Shown here: positions 1-14,949 of the stretch, one piece after another
Position numbering within the stretch: position 1 is the stretch's first letter
Layout: each line of letters begins with the position of its first letter
Source of the DNA: Euglena gracilis
Lineage: Eukaryota > Euglenida > Euglenophyceae > Euglenales
Direction: 5' to 3'
Assembly (NCBI GenBank): GCA_039621445.1
Contig: CP154954.1
Location: forward strand, 62,106,898-62,170,897
DNA length: 64,000 nucleotides
Position numbers and translations under genes: made by a program
Notes under the pieces: generated by a model
Told to the model about the DNA's origin: nothing
Databases searched by the model: none
The model's input: only the letters and a program-made list of their open reading frames with translations

Positions 1-497
1 AATGCATGGCAACGTGGGAAGACATTTAAACGCGATGATTTACAGGCATTAGGTCACAATACCCAGCGCACAGTGTTGCACAACTTATTATGAGAAGCAA
101 GAGTAACCGCCGCGTCAGGGGACAAAGGAAGGTTAGGAAGGTTAACAAACCAGAAAGAGGGGTGTGATCGTGCCGTAGATTGCCGCCGCTCGATGTTACC
201 GCTCGATTGCCGCTCGACCGGTTATTCCTTGGTTTATTTTTGGGTGGCTTCACCAGCCAGCGCTGTGATGGGGCGTCACATTTGGGGGCAATTTATCATT
301 GGACATTGGGATTTTCACACTATTAGGGGGTTATCACATTAAATCTCGACATTTTCCCCACTTGAGCCTTGGGTGACGGCAACGTTCAAAATTGGAAGGA
401 GTCACACTCCAATGGCGTTAAGGGCTTGTCTGTTCGTGCCAGCACCGTGTCCCAGGCTTCATCCTCCTTCCGAGTGGGCCAACCCAGGCCCTGGGCA

Positions 498-3466
<2,969 letters not shown>

Positions 3467-3753
3467 CCGCCCCGCGGTGTGTGGTGGTTGGAGACGTCTG
3501 GGGGGGGGGAGGGAAGGGCGAGACAGGCATTCAGTTGGGGGGGGGGGGGGAGGGCAATGAACACATCCACTTCCTTCTGTAATTTGTCTTCCTCCTCTTG
3601 GGTCCGTTGTGTGTAGCGTGGTGAACAAGATCTGAGACCCTCAAGGCCTGTGATCCCCATGCAATACAGTGTCAGACAGTCCCTAAGAACACCCCCAAGA
3701 AGGGATGATGTATTGCCGGCAGAAGAAAAGAGAGCATACGACGGAGGTGGAGC

Positions 3754-4041
3754 CAGGGGTTTTTTTAAGACCGGGGGGGGAGGGGGGGTCCCCCCCACCC
3801 ACCCAGCCCCTTGGCGGGGCCCCCCCGGGGGGGGGAGGGGGTCCCGGGGGACCCACAAAAAATGGCCGAAAAATTGCGAAAAATGCTAAAAATGGAATTT
3901 TTTCGGCGCCTGCGGCGCCGAAAAGTATATCCCACCCCCCTCCGGGGGGGACCCCCCCCGGAGGGGGGGGGGGGGCTCGGCCGGACCCACCCACCCTACC
4001 CCCCTCCCCCCCCGGGGGTCCAAACTTAAAAAAAATCCCTG
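3754..4041. mobile_element. hAT-like MITE, family A copy 1 (288 bp)
   Basis: The ends are inverted: CAGGGGTTTTTTTAAG on the left and CTTAAAAAAAATCCCTG on the right. The element is flanked by an exact 8-bp direct repeat GGTGGAGC at 3746-3753 and 4042-4049. Inside are poly-G and poly-C blocks, an A-rich ATGGCCGAAAAATTGCG stretch and a central hairpin TTCGGCGCC-TGC-GGCGCCGAA near 3900-3923. An 8-bp duplication with CA...TG termini is typical of the hAT superfamily. There is no transposase, so it is non-autonomous. A second copy lies at 45547-45820. Confidence 0.92.
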
Positions 4042-4554
4042 GGTGGAGCATACGATGGACGAGGATGTGTTTCTTGCTGATGGACAAAAAAGTTCCAAAG
4101 AATGTTTTTCTGTTGTATATATGTGCATGCCCGCCCGTAGTTGGACTGAGCTTGATTCCGCACCCTTGTGGTTGCGATGCATTTAATTTGGCAGCTGTCA
4201 TAGCTTTCATACACCAAAGATTCCAACAGATTTGCGTTGACGACCCTTGATATTGATTTGTGACTATTTGCAATTGTTCATGACTGTTCATGATTATTCA
4301 TGATTATTTGCGTATTACAAAAACGGAAGTTTTTCATTTTCATTGCCACCAAAATGACAATAGACTTTATGATACAATGCAATTTTTCAAAACTTTGTAA
4401 TATTTTGCATATTTTTGCGGAATTTTGTGAAAATTTTGATTTTTTTTTGAAAAAAATCAGTTCCTGAAAAATGTCAGCAGGTACATGAGTCAAAATCAAT
4501 TTTATTGAACCATTATCAGTCACTTTGGGCTATTTCTGGTATGATTGTCAGCAA

Positions 4555-4630
4555 TTTTGGACTCCTCCTCATTCTCCTCCTCCTCCTCCTCCTCCTCATC
4601 TTTCTTCTTCTTCTTCTTCTTCTTCTTATG
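4555..4630. repeat. CTC/TTC microsatellite
   Basis: Imperfect (CTC)n followed by (TTC)n. The surrounding 4050-5400 is AT-rich, with no exon that I can support. Confidence 0.8.
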
Positions 4631-5413
4631 TTAAATTCTAACTATCATCGTCATCATCGTCGCTGTGGTCATCACATTCGTGATTTTACGTGGTATTTGT
4701 GATTCTGGGAAATCTCCGAAATTGTGCTGGCTCGTGACTATTCGTGCTTATTCCTTGCTCGAATTTGTGGGAGAAATAAACAAGACTGGACATATAATTT
4801 GTGGTGAATTTCGCTCAAAAAATGGCTGGCCCTCTCTGTGATGGTTGACCCATAGTTTTTTGAGTGACCTGGCCAATTATGCCCCGCAGGACTCCAGGCA
4901 GAATGGGGCATTCACATCCTCAGGGGAAAAAAAACAGAAAATTGCAGATCTCCTGTCTGGATTTCGTTTTTTTTTTGCACCACAATAATGAAATAAATAG
5001 GAATAAAATTGCCATTACAATGTCATAACACGTACAACATGCAATATGATGGTGACGACGATGCTGATATGATCACGTAAGAAAATAAAATTGCTTTATA
5101 AAAATTCATTTGAAACCATAAATTGGCTTGCAGTGCTTTATCAAAAATTTAGAACCCTGGATGGCCACTGGAAATACAAGTTTTCCCTTAAAAGCAGAGA
5201 ACTGAACTTCAATTTGAGCAGACACCCTGTGTGTGCTTGCACAGAATGGGAATCTGCACAAGATACTGTGTGGTCGGCAGGTATTGTGGGTTGCATGGCT
5301 CATTTGCGCATATGCCAACTGTTTGGCATGAGGGTTGGAGAGGGTCAGGCTGGGGTGGGAAGGGACAGGGGAGAGCGGCGGGGGCGGTGTGCGGAGTGAG
5401 CGGCCGGCGGCCG

Positions 5414-6865
5414 TCACAGCTCCTCGTCGCTGTCCTGGGGGGCGGTCTTCGCCTGCTTCTTCGCCTTCTTCCGCTCCTTGGCCGTCTTCCGTGCCTTGGT
5501 CCGCCGCTCTGAGGGCGAGGGGGGCCGGCGAGCCAGACACCGTGAATTGGGCGGACGACCGTTGGGGAGGAAGAGGGAGGCTGGCTGGGCGGCTGGGACT
5601 GCGGTTTCGTTTGCCACCCACAGACGTATTTTGAACTGGCACTCGCAAACTCACACTCACACGCACACTCACATTCTCACAAAAGCAGCTCAATATTTCT
5701 CCGGTGTCAATGATTGCCAATCGACATTTATCGAGTGTCACCTGAACCACCGCACAGAATACACTTTGACTTGATGTATCCAAATCAAACTTACAATGTG
5801 CCTTTATCGGGGATCTGTCGAAAGGAACAAGGAGAGCACGTCAACTGAGACATTTTGTGAAAATGTCTCAGTTCTCTTCACAGTTCTCAAAATAAAAGTC
5901 CTGGAATGGTTATTGGGGGATGACTTGTGACGACTTGTGACTTACGAAGGGTGGACCCCCTCGACCACCTCTCACCATGCTTGCACACACAACCCGGGAG
6001 GGGGGGGCATCGTGGCACTGCGCTAGGGAAAATAATGCCGAATGCAGCAAATTTTCAGTTAATTGGTGCCACTGGAAACCCACCAGGATGGGGCTGGGGG
6101 TCAACTCCCCCACCCCCCATGGTGCTTCCGGGGTCCCCATTCAGCCCTGATCTCGTGGGCTCCCAATGGCACACCCTCCGCGTGCTGCCGCTCCTCCAGG
6201 ATGGCCTTCAGCATGGCCTCCTTGTGCACCCACGACTTGGGGATGGTCAGCTCCACGGGCTTCTCCTTCTTGGGCTTCTTCAGCCCGGCCTTCTTGGCCA
6301 GGCGGCGCAGCTTGCGGTGGTGGTTTGCCTGCGGGGCCGCTACCCCCACCCTGCACCCTCCGTTGGGAGCCCCCACCGGCTCCGATGCGGCTGCGTGCTT
6401 GAGCCACATGCAGGTGAAACCAGAGCTTTCGAAGATACCAGCCACGTGGAGCAACAACTGTCACAACCCCCGATGCCACGGACTGTGCCATGCAAATGAG
6501 GTAAACCACGTGCATAATATTCTGGGTGTCGTCAACACATAGCATTTTGGAAAGAAAGTGGTTGAGAAATGCGCTGAAAGGGCACCTGGAAAAATGGGAG
6601 GGCTGGATAGGGTTCCGAGCTTCTTGTTCAAACGACAGGATGAGACAAATATAAGGATAAAACAAATATTAGGATAAGGCTCTGGGCAATGCCATTACGT
6701 GGTCCAGTTAACTGCGACACAAAACACCCCAGGATGGCCACGCCAAGCCCGCCCCAACCCCCGGCGAGGGTGCCGTCCTCTGGCGGCAGCCCCGGCCCGC
6801 ACCTTCTTCTGGAGGGCGTACTTGTGCTTCAGCGTCACCTGCTTGCTACCCTTCTTCAGCACCAT
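5414..6865 (-). CDS. Stand-alone nucleostemin/GNL3 N-terminal (Grn1-type) protein, three exons
   Basis: Three exons form one complete frame: 6865-6797 (ATG start), 6328-6175 and 5508-5414 (TGA at 5416-5414), 105 residues in all. Exon 2 ends one base into a codon at a GTGTGCC donor, and exon 3 starts two bases in after CCTCAG, so the phase is exact. The first intron uses either a GC donor at 6796 or a GT donor six bases earlier. The N-terminus (QVTLKHKYALQKKVR, then HHRKLRRLAKKAGLKKPKK, then IPKSW and HKEAML) matches the basic Grn1 region that precedes the GTPase domain in nucleostemin/GNL3/Nug1 proteins. That region serves nucleolar targeting and 60S ribosome assembly. The C-terminus is lysine-rich and ends QDSDEEL. 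No G1-G5 GTPase motif occurs and the introns have no room for one. It is probably a small nucleolar protein or a domain split from its GTPase. Confidence 0.75.
5843..5873. other. Perfect 14-bp stem, 3-nt loop hairpin
   Basis: AACTGAGACATTTT, GTG, then the exact reverse complement. On the minus strand it lies in the second intron (6174-5509) of the GNL3-N gene. Its role is unknown. Confidence 0.8.
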
Positions 6866-6869
6866 GGCG

Positions 6870-9800
6870 GGTCCGGGGCGGCGGGGAAAGGAACGGCCTG
6901 ACAAAGGGGGGGGGGCACGACTTGCCCAAGGGGAACCCTCTCATCAGCAAGCCAGGTGTGAGAAATGGTGAGTTGTTCTGGAGACCGTTCTCTGGACGGT
7001 GGTTCTTGGAGAATGTACGGGAGTAACTGAGGGGTGGTATTGGGCGTTTGGCACAGGTGGATGGCACCTAACCACACACTTTGAACACTTCCCAAAATAC
7101 TTTCCTCAATGCCTTCCATTTTTCGTGCAATCGTTTCTTTTATTTCAGGCACCGAAGGTTCCTCCGCCTTAGGACATAACATGGTACGCAGAGGTGCCTA
7201 TCCGGAAGATCCCCCCTGTGATCTGAGCCATGGAAAGAATAGTGGTGAATTCTCCTTTTCAACAAACCTTCCTGCCAGATCCCTTACAGAGACTGTCTTT
7301 GGGCATTTTGAGGGGGGTGTGGAAAATCCCTCCAAAGATTTGCTCAAATCCACAAATGCACAGGCGCTCATATGTTGTGATTAATGGGTCGGAGACGCGC
7401 ATGCACATCCAGCTGGCAAGGGGCCAGTACACAATTTCTGGAGGCAAAGAGAACAGGTAGTTCGATCAGTTCGGCTTTTTTCTGGCCCTAATGCCAATCT
7501 AGATGACGAGCATCATCGACAAGGCAAAAAAAAAAAGACCAGGGCTCCGCATGCACCTGGCGTCATGTCAGACCCGAGATGGGAAGGTGAGTCCACAACC
7601 CTGGACTGATCGGGCGCGCTATTAGATTTGTATTTTAATGACCAAATAATCTGTTCCGGACTCCCTTTGCTTGCAAGGGGGTCACCTCCCCCACCTAAAA
7701 TTGTGTCACCCTCCACACATCGAACCTGTCCCTATTTGCTCTCCAGTCAATGTGATGATGTGATGGCCGTTGGCGTGAAAGTATTTTCCAAAGCAGAGCC
7801 AGCGCCTCAAACGCCAATTTCCATAGCCACAATCAGACCACGCTGTCAGAGCAGAACGGTGAATAACCCCCCAAATAATGATACCCCGAGGACCGACTTC
7901 GGCCGCCCAAATAATACCCCCCCCCCCCCCAGCAACTGTGAAGGCAAAGGGGAAAAAAGCAGAAAATGTTGCAAAAATTACAAAAATGATGAAATTGGCG
8001 CAAAAAAATATACCAAAGAAGCACCTATTTTCATAAAAAGCCCAAAAATGCAAAAAAAAAAGTGATCATTGGAGTCTGTGGACGGGGTATTTGGGTTTTT
8101 ATTTGACTTTGAAAAATTTGCCCAAATAACAAACCCACAAATAATAACCCCCCGGACCCCGACTTTGAGTGTCTAAATAATAAACTGAGGGCTATTTGGG
8201 GGGTTACAATTACAACAAACTTTCCAGTGTGGCAAAATACCGCAACCATGGGATCCTTTAAGCACTCCCAATGGAGGGGGGGGGGGCTCGTCCAGCTGGC
8301 CAGCAGGAATACCCTGCAGGTCAGAAAAAGGGTGCGGGCTGGACCTGGTTTTGATCGGTGCCCAAGACCTAGCAAGAAATCCACCTGGGTTAGCACAGAA
8401 AAGAAAACCCCCAAGCTCCTGAAAGCGTCTTTATTGACCATTATTATTATTATCATTATTGACCATTTGAAACCTTTTCTTTTTTTTTTTGGCTCAGTCC
8501 AGCTGTGTTGAGGTGGCTTCAACTCAATTTTGGCTGACCCCAGGGGCAGAGCCGGGGGCTTAGGGCTGGGACAAAGGTGCCGGCCAGCTGGATCCCCTGC
8601 AGGGTGGGTCCCCTTTGGCGGAGGAAATCCCGTTTGCCCACCTCTGTTGGGGGCCGGACCGTTTGAGGAGATCGTCTTCACTGGGATGTCCAGCTTCCCC
8701 CCTCAGGCCCCTGCCAGGCCGCCACAACGGGCACAAGGGCCAGACACTTCAAGTCCGGGGTCTGTGTTATCACGATTTGGGTACTTGCGCCGGGCCTGAG
8801 GGGGGGCAGGCCGCGGGGGGGTCTACGTCACACCGCAGGCAGGGTAGGGGTGACCGAAACCCGGGCGCGGGTTTGCGGCCTTGTCCAGAGAGCGGATGGG
8901 TGTGATCTGTGTTACATGCAATTTATGTGGCCTCTTGCAAAATGGAAAAAGCTGCCCATCCAACTGATGGGTCAGACACCTTTCATATGACATTGGTAAG
9001 AAATTGCACACGTGGGAGGATTACCAAAACCCACCGGAAAAAAATAATATTGTCCCATGTGTCTCCAGCTGAACCAGAAGGACTCGAAAATGTCTCGAAC
9101 AGGTCACTGGGGGGGGGGGTAAATACGGTCATTGGCCGTCTCCGGGTCGTATGAAGCTGAGTACATGTGCAGGGATCATGATCGGAATACAGAAACACAA
9201 CAATATGCCACCGATCTTTTGTCGAAAACCCTCGTCTTTCATGGATCAGTTTTGGTTGCATTCCCCTTCATTATAAAAAAGAAATTCCCAGGCAAACAAT
9301 TAATTGGAAGCGAATACACAATAAAAAAAACATCACTTGTTCAAAGACAATACCTTTTTTTGGGGAAAGACCAACAAGAGAAACACGAACGGTTTCCACA
9401 GTTCAAGGACTTGGTGGGCTGCGATCAGTACGACCTCACAGCCCAAAAAAGCAACTCAGCGTGGTCGCCTTCGTTGGGCTGCCACATTGCCCAAACATTG
9501 GCCATGTGGCAACCCGACAGACCAACAGACAAGACCACAGCTGCACCACAACTTGTGGCCCTTGTCACTAAAGCAACAGGAAGGGCCACAGTGCATGGTG
9601 GAGGCAAATACACACATGAGGGCGAAGCGAGGGATTGGGTCCCCTGGTGAGTACGGAATTGGGCTTTCCTCATGGTTCCATCAAAAAAAATGTTTCCTTG
9701 ATAAAAATACACAAACATTGTCTTCATGTAACTGTTTTGTATTCCTGGCCACTATTCCTCCTCCTCTTTATCCGTGAATGGAACAATCAATATGCATGCA

Positions 9801-10220
9801 CACAGAAGATTGGACACGATTTCATCGAACTTCTGCTGCACGGCAAACACCACATTGGTGTCGATTCCTGCATAGGCCTGGGTCCTTGCTTGCACTCACA
9901 AACAAAATCAACACAATCATTCAGACAGTTGATGGCTGGACCTTCAACAAAAGGAGAAGCCCGAACAAGAACAATAATGTGCTGTGGCGGCGCACAGGGG
10001 CGTTGCGGTTTAGTATGCTTGAGCGGTTTGCATGGCAAGGCCATATGGTGTGGAAGTGGAGGGCGTAGGATCCCGAAGCCAGAGGTCTGCAGATGTGGAA
10101 AACAGGCAGACAGGTGGGTGTCTTCCGCTTCCTTCAAAAAAAACGCTGTAACACACGGTGAAAGAAAAAAAATACCACAAAAAAAAGACCAAACACCACA
10201 CAGCAGGGGGATTGTGGGGA
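6870..10220. other. Gene-poor interval between GNL3-N and WWE genes
   Basis: I see no supportable exon here. It holds the TA-flanked inverted-repeat element at 7864-8206, an ATT microsatellite at about 8440-8460, a GC-rich tract at 8525-8900 with short open frames that lack splice sites and homology, and AT-rich sequence at 8900-10150. It lies upstream of the GNL3-N start and downstream of the WWE gene stop, so it presumably contains a promoter and a 3' end. Confidence 0.5.
7864..8206. mobile_element. TA-flanked inverted-repeat element, family B copy 1
   Basis: Begins TA-ACCCCCCAAATAATGATA and ends TATTTGGGGGGT-TA. Subterminal blocks on both sides include CCCAAATAATA and GACTTCGG-like motifs. 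Related copies lie at 14950-15123 and 53453-53828. A TA at the edge of two copies fits a Tc1/mariner- or PIF-type target, but the 2-bp duplication is weak evidence. No coding capacity. Confidence 0.65.
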
Positions 10221-10224
10221 GACC

Positions 10225-13200
10225 TCACTCCTTCTGCACCTCCTTCGGGTCCAGGAACTGCGTCTCACCGTCGGAGAACTGCACCTGCACCGGCAGGGAC
10301 GGCGCGCCGGAGGTCGTCAGCACGATGCCCGCCCGGCCGGACGGCACCCGCACCAGCGAGCCCACTGCCACCGCGGGCTGGTCCACCGGGGGCGGAGGGG
10401 GGGCGACCGCTGGGGCCCAACCTAACGTCCCCCCCCACACAGAAATACACTTGGCCAGCTTTCATTTTGCCAACCCTGGGGGGGGGAAGGGGGCTCCTTG
10501 TGCCGTGGGGTGCCGGCCCAGAGCAGGCACACTGCCGGGGGGGGGGCTGGCCCGCCTCCGGCTGGGGCGGCCGCGGGGTCCACCGCCGTGCCGGACTGGC
10601 TGCCGCGGTGGGAGGGAATGCGCTCCAGGGCGGGGGCGGCCGTGGAGGAGGGGGCCGCGGCGGCGCCGTCCGCCGAGGCGACCTGGTCGATCTGGCTGGA
10701 GATGCGCTGCAGCGACACCTGCGGGGAGAGGACCAGCGCCCAGGACCGCGGTCAGGACCACAATGTCACTCCGCCGAGAATCACTTCCGTGCCACTTCGT
10801 GCGGGCTCCCCAGCATCCGCTCATGAATCACATTCAACTGCCGAATAAATGATGTTTGCTCAGCTGCCCTACCGGTGCACCATGAATCCCTCTTTCCTTT
10901 GACGGGGGGAATGGCTATAAGCTGCCACGAGTGTTGCAACATCCCCCCTCCCGGAAAGATGCGAGTCCGTTGAGCGATGGGGGGGGGGGGTGACCTCGAG
11001 ACTTTTCGGTTGGTAATCGCACAAACCACAGGGCCGGGCGGCGGCGTGCCTGGCGGCGGATCTTGCGCTGCTCGTCCATCGCGTCGGACTCGTCGTCGAC
11101 GCGCACGCGGCGGATGGCGCGCACGGTGTGGTCGGTGTGGTCCACGTTGGTCTGCTGCATCTGGTTGAGGGCGGGCTGCGGTTGAAGCCCCCCCCCCCCA
11201 CTGGCACAAATGGCATAAAATAAAGTGGAGCCCCCACACTTAGGTGTTGGGGTACTGTGGGGGGGGGTTATGTGGGATGACAGTGGGGGGTGTGTGGGGG
11301 GGGGGTATGGGTGACATTGGGGGGGGGGGTTCAAAATAGTCAGAAACTCAGGTTTGAGAAGCGTCATTCATGAACATTTGCATCATGCACTGCATCAACA
11401 AAATTTGACTCGAAAAAGCCAAAGGAAAACTTGCACACAAAAACTCAACACATTCCCCACACTCCCCCCCCCTGTTGTCACCCCACATGGGTACTGTGGG
11501 GGCTTCACTTTACGCCATCCCTCTCACCCAGGGGGGAACCGGACCCACACACACCCCTGCGGGCAGTCTGACCCCAAAAAGAAGCCCGGCTGAAGTCCAC
11601 CATGTAGTTCCAGTGGCCGCTGTAGACGGCCCGCACGTCGATGAACGGGTTGGACACCCACGACTGGTACGCTTCCTCCACCACATCTGCGCAGCGGGTG
11701 GGGGCGGGGGTGGTGGGATTGTTGGGGGCCAATCTCACAGTGGGTTTCTGCTGATCGCCGGGCAGGAGATGTGTCTGCAACACTGAAAAATTGGTGTCCC
11801 AATTACCTTCGGAAAAATTGCGGAAAACTGGCGGAAGAATTGCAGAAATTGCGGAAAAATTGCGAAATTGCGGTTTGGAAATATGAACACTTCTGCTGGA
11901 GGAGACTTAGAAAAAGTTTCACAATTTTTGTCATTCTGCAACGTTGGTGTATGCTTTGACTTTCCAAATGGTCCAAAAACATGATTTTGTAATTTTGGGA
12001 ACATGCTGATTTTAGAAGGCAGCTGACTGCTGCGAAATAATTTCGACTGAGAAAAATACCACATCTTGCACCAGATTTTACATGAGACCAAACAAACTTT
12101 TTGTGAAACTTTTTGTCCCGGGTTTTAGTGACAACTGCTACCCGCTTTCCGGGAAGGTCGGGGTTATTTCTGGGGATAGTTGGGGTTACAACCGGATTCC
12201 TAGAGGGATCCCATTCTTAGGAATTAAGGAGAAGTTAAGCCCCGTTTCGGATTGAGTCACGCAGAATTTAGTTTGAACGTTGGTAAAATGCGACGAAATT
12301 GCGACCCAAAAATTTTCCCAACGGAGACTTCTGGACATTGGTAAAATGCGACGGAATTGCGGCCTAGAAATTTCCCAGCCTAACTTTTTCCCCAAATTTG
12401 GCCGATTTTTGTCACGCTAATCCTAACCCAAACCATATTCCTAAAAACAAGCACACACCCTCCCCGGAACTCCCAATGGTTGCCCAGATTTCACTTTCTG
12501 ACTTTTTGGTCTTGTGGCGCCCCCGAACCGCGTCGGTGTCACTTTTCGTCTCCTCCCCCCTCTGATAACTACTCGACCCCCTTGGAGGGGGGAGGGGAGT
12601 GGAGAAACCAGGAAAAAACCTAAAAAAGGCCAAGGAATTGTTAAAATTTGTCAAATTGCAAATTTGTGAAAATTAGCAAATTTTGGCAAATCCGCAACAA
12701 AATAACAAAAAAACCACCTCGGCTCCCTTGTGAAATGTTCAAAAAATGGCCAAAACTCATTTCGACTTCCATGGGGAAAAATTGGAGAAAGGGGGGAAAG
12801 AGGCGGAAATTGCGGGAAAATTGCATGTATCAAATCCCCCCTGTGTGTGGGTCCCCGAAAACACATACACACACAAACGTGCCCGAATGAAATCACACCC
12901 CACACCCACAAATACACACAAAATGCAAACCTTACCCATCCTGTCTGCCATCCCCTTGCATACAATATGCGCGATGTGTGTCCACACATAGTCAAACACT
13001 TGCACACATACGCTCGTTGGCTCGGTCACACATGCAGTTACACATGTATACACACCGGATCCTGAGATGTCATAGTCATGCCAGCCAGCGTTGTTCTTTG
13101 ACGACCGGCCTCGGGGCTCTGCATCAGAAAGCCAATCCAGCTTTTCTTTGGAGGGGGACGGGAGCATTGGCGTCAACTGGTCCACGGAGGCGGAGGCCCC

Positions 13201-13375
13201 GGCCGCTTGTCATCAAAGTACTGCCACTTGTACACGTACTTGTGCTTGGCAGTCTGCGGGCCCGCCTTGAACACGCCGAAGCCCGCCCCCGTGGCCCCGC
13301 CGAAGGCGGGCGCCGGGACGGCCTGGGGGCGGGTCGCCTTCTTGTCCTTCGCTGGGGCCGCGCGCTTCTTGCGGG
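10225..13375 (-). CDS. WWE-domain protein, C-terminal half
   Basis: Six exons: 13375-13203, 13118(or 13095)-13056, 11686-11586, 11160-11050, 10718-10584 and 10377-10225 (TGA 10227-10225). Together they give a WWE domain: KYVYKWQYFDD, GWHDYD, VVEEAYQSW, WNYMVDFSR, MQQTN and VRAIRRV, carrying both name-giving tryptophans, the glutamate and the VDF..M.Q.N signature. WWE domains occur in ubiquitin- and ADP-ribosylation proteins, and some bind iso-ADP-ribose. Correct F-to-M spacing requires joining 11586 to 11160, which uses a GC donor (GCTTCT) and acceptor AACCAG. Phases agree from 13056 to the stop; the 13203/13118 junction is unresolved. Exon 1 is Lys/Ala/Pro-rich before the WWE. After it come a Ser/Ala linker and a C-terminal beta-rich stretch (VGSLVRVPSGRAGIV, VQFSDGETQFLDPKEVQ) resembling an SH3- or Tudor-type fold. 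No catalytic PARP or RING domain is visible. Confidence 0.78.
11175..11585. repeat. Inverted repeats inside the WWE intron
   Basis: Between two WWE exons, TGGCATAAAATAAAGTGGAG then CCCCCACA (11209-11238) is mirrored by TGTGGGGGCTTCACTTTACG then CCA (11496-11518). Each sits 35-70 nt inside a splice site. G runs and T/C runs lie between. The intron therefore looks built on an inverted-repeat element. Confidence 0.6.
12775..13055. other. Intron remnant with CACA-rich tract
   Basis: Part of the intron 13055-11687. It is rich in CACACA and ACACATAC, and 11800-12760 is rich in AAATTGCGG/AAAATTTG words. No exon was found inside. Confidence 0.5.
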
Positions 13376-13739
13376 CTGACCCCCCAGAGAGGGATTGGGC
13401 TGGGGGGGGGGGTGTTGCAGGCAGTGGCCGAGAATCCACATGGAACTTCTGACAGGATGGCGGAGAGGCATCTGAAAAATTGGACAGTCACATTCCAAAA
13501 GGCAGGTCAGCCGCAACTCTAACCAAGTTTGGAAAGGCAACGCCAGAGGGGGGTAAAATCAGGAATCCAGCACTGCCGACGTTGGTATTCTGTTGGATTT
13601 TTTTTTCAGCAACATATTCACTTTTGCCTGGACTTGTCATCAGCACCACAAGGGGTCGTGGGCGGGGAATCGCCAATCATTTGAAAAGAAAACAGCCAAT
13701 TAGGTCCCTTGCCCCGTTGCTGTGATGACCAAGGGTGGG

Positions 13740-13897
13740 CGAGCTGCATGGGCCATGGGAACCCCCCACCGGGAGGCCAGCAACCGACTTTGGGAAGCCA
13801 GAGCAGTCGCCGGCGCAGCCCCCGGCAGCTGGTGGGGTGGGATGTCTTCCTTAGGGAAGATCCAGTCCTCCGGGTAGTGCGGCCAGGGCTGAGCCAG
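13740..13897 (-). CDS. Candidate exon with HYPEDWIFPKEDIPP
   Basis: Minus-strand open frame after a CAG near 13897, containing PWPHYPEDWIFPKEDIPPHQ with GC-rich third positions. It lies between the zinc-ligand-like exon at 14102-14044 and the WWE exons, in the same orientation, so it may belong to that gene. Its boundaries are not resolved and no domain is recognised. Confidence 0.4.
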
Positions 13898-14043
13898 ACC
13901 CCCCCCCCCCCGCAGTGGCTCATGGGCGAGACAGACAGCATTGGATCTGCACTGGCGAGATGGGCCAATCCAGGCAGGCCCAGTCCAACAGACCAGGCAC
14001 ACGGGGACCACGTCAACGAGGCCGGCAAAGGAATGCGACTCAC

Positions 14044-14102
14044 GCGGTTTCCCCCATCTCATCATTGAGGCAGAAGCAGGCCGGGCACATTTCCATTGCG
14101 GC
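14044..14102 (-). CDS. Candidate Cys-containing exon with consensus donor
   Basis: Minus-strand exon after GTGCACAG-type sequence, reading AAMEMCPACFCLNDEMGETA, and ending at a textbook donor GTGAGT (14043-14038). The CPAC pair could be half of a zinc site. A possible partner with Cys and His lies near 13930-13965, but its splice site is doubtful. Probably the same gene as the neighbouring Tudor-like exons. Confidence 0.5.
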
Positions 14103-14540
14103 CTGTGCTACAGGTTTGGGTGGGGCAGAGTAAAACCCTCCGTCCTGGGTGGGGGTTACACTTTTACAAATGGGAGGGTTACAAGCTGAGTTGAGCGTGT
14201 TGGAAGGGGCCCAGAAATATGTTCTTTCTCGCGACTGGGAGAAGTATAGAGGGAATTTGGCAATTCTATGATTCTTTTCAACGTTTATGGGTTTAGACAT
14301 GGTTCACACCAACACCTGCTTCTTTCAGCACATCACACAATTTTGGTGCTGATGTTTCTTCACCATCTTCTCTTTTGGGTGTAGAGGATTGACGGTTGGG
14401 CCCAGGGGGTGTTGTACATGGGAGAATGTTGGGAATTCAGGACGGGGGACTTCATTCAGATTGGAAAACGGGGCTTGAGTTGCCCCCACCCCACCCCAAA
14501 CCAAAGGGCCTTGCCTCAGTTTTTGGCTCGCCCTGAGTAC

Positions 14541-14942
14541 GACTCGTTTGTCGCCCACTCCCCAGGTTTGGCCAAGTTGGGGTCCTTCGTCCATCGGATG
14601 AGGTACACGTGCTGCCCACAGCCCCCGCCATGAAGAGGAGGGCACCTTTCTGTAGATAGCCCAGGAGTGCCATTGTGACATTGGTCTGCGGCGCACCGAG
14701 GACCATTCTGGAGGCGGAAATGAAACAAGGACTGGAAAGAAATGAGAGGGATGGGGGCCAGCTCCCCCGCCAATGACGGACGTGGGTGCCAAGCCCCGGG
14801 GGGCCCCAGGGCGGCGGAGGCTGGTCGACCCTTTGCCCAGCGGTCCGCGTCCTTCAGCACCTCGATCTCGTACCACTTCCCATACCAGTAGCCGGCCCAA
14901 GGGGGAGGCCCCCCGAATGGGTCAACATTTCCAGCGCCACCC
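14541..14942 (-). CDS. Two exons of a Tudor/chromo-barrel-like domain
   Basis: Exon 14942-14830 contains WAGYWYGKWYEIEVLKDADR and ends before GTCGACC. Exon 14611-14541 follows GGGCAG and contains HVYLIRWTKDP and EWATNES. The pattern 'aromatic-G-K-W-Y-E-x-x-V-L ... Y-L-I-x-W ... E-W' is that of Tudor, agenet or chromo-barrel folds, which bind methylated histone tails. Assignment is by pattern only. Together with the AT-hook exons upstream it suggests a chromatin protein. The two exons do not join in simple phase, so boundaries or an intervening exon are uncertain. Confidence 0.5.
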
Positions 14943-14949
14943 CTAAATG

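Noticed and set aside
3683-4291. Proline/glycine-rich 180-200-codon frames over the family A element
   Set aside because: They are produced by its G and C homopolymers, and the element is flanked by a target duplication, so it is not host coding sequence.
8530-8905. GC-rich open frames as exons
   Set aside because: Frames are open on both strands, have no paired splice sites and resemble the G/C-rich repeat tract near 20.4 kb.
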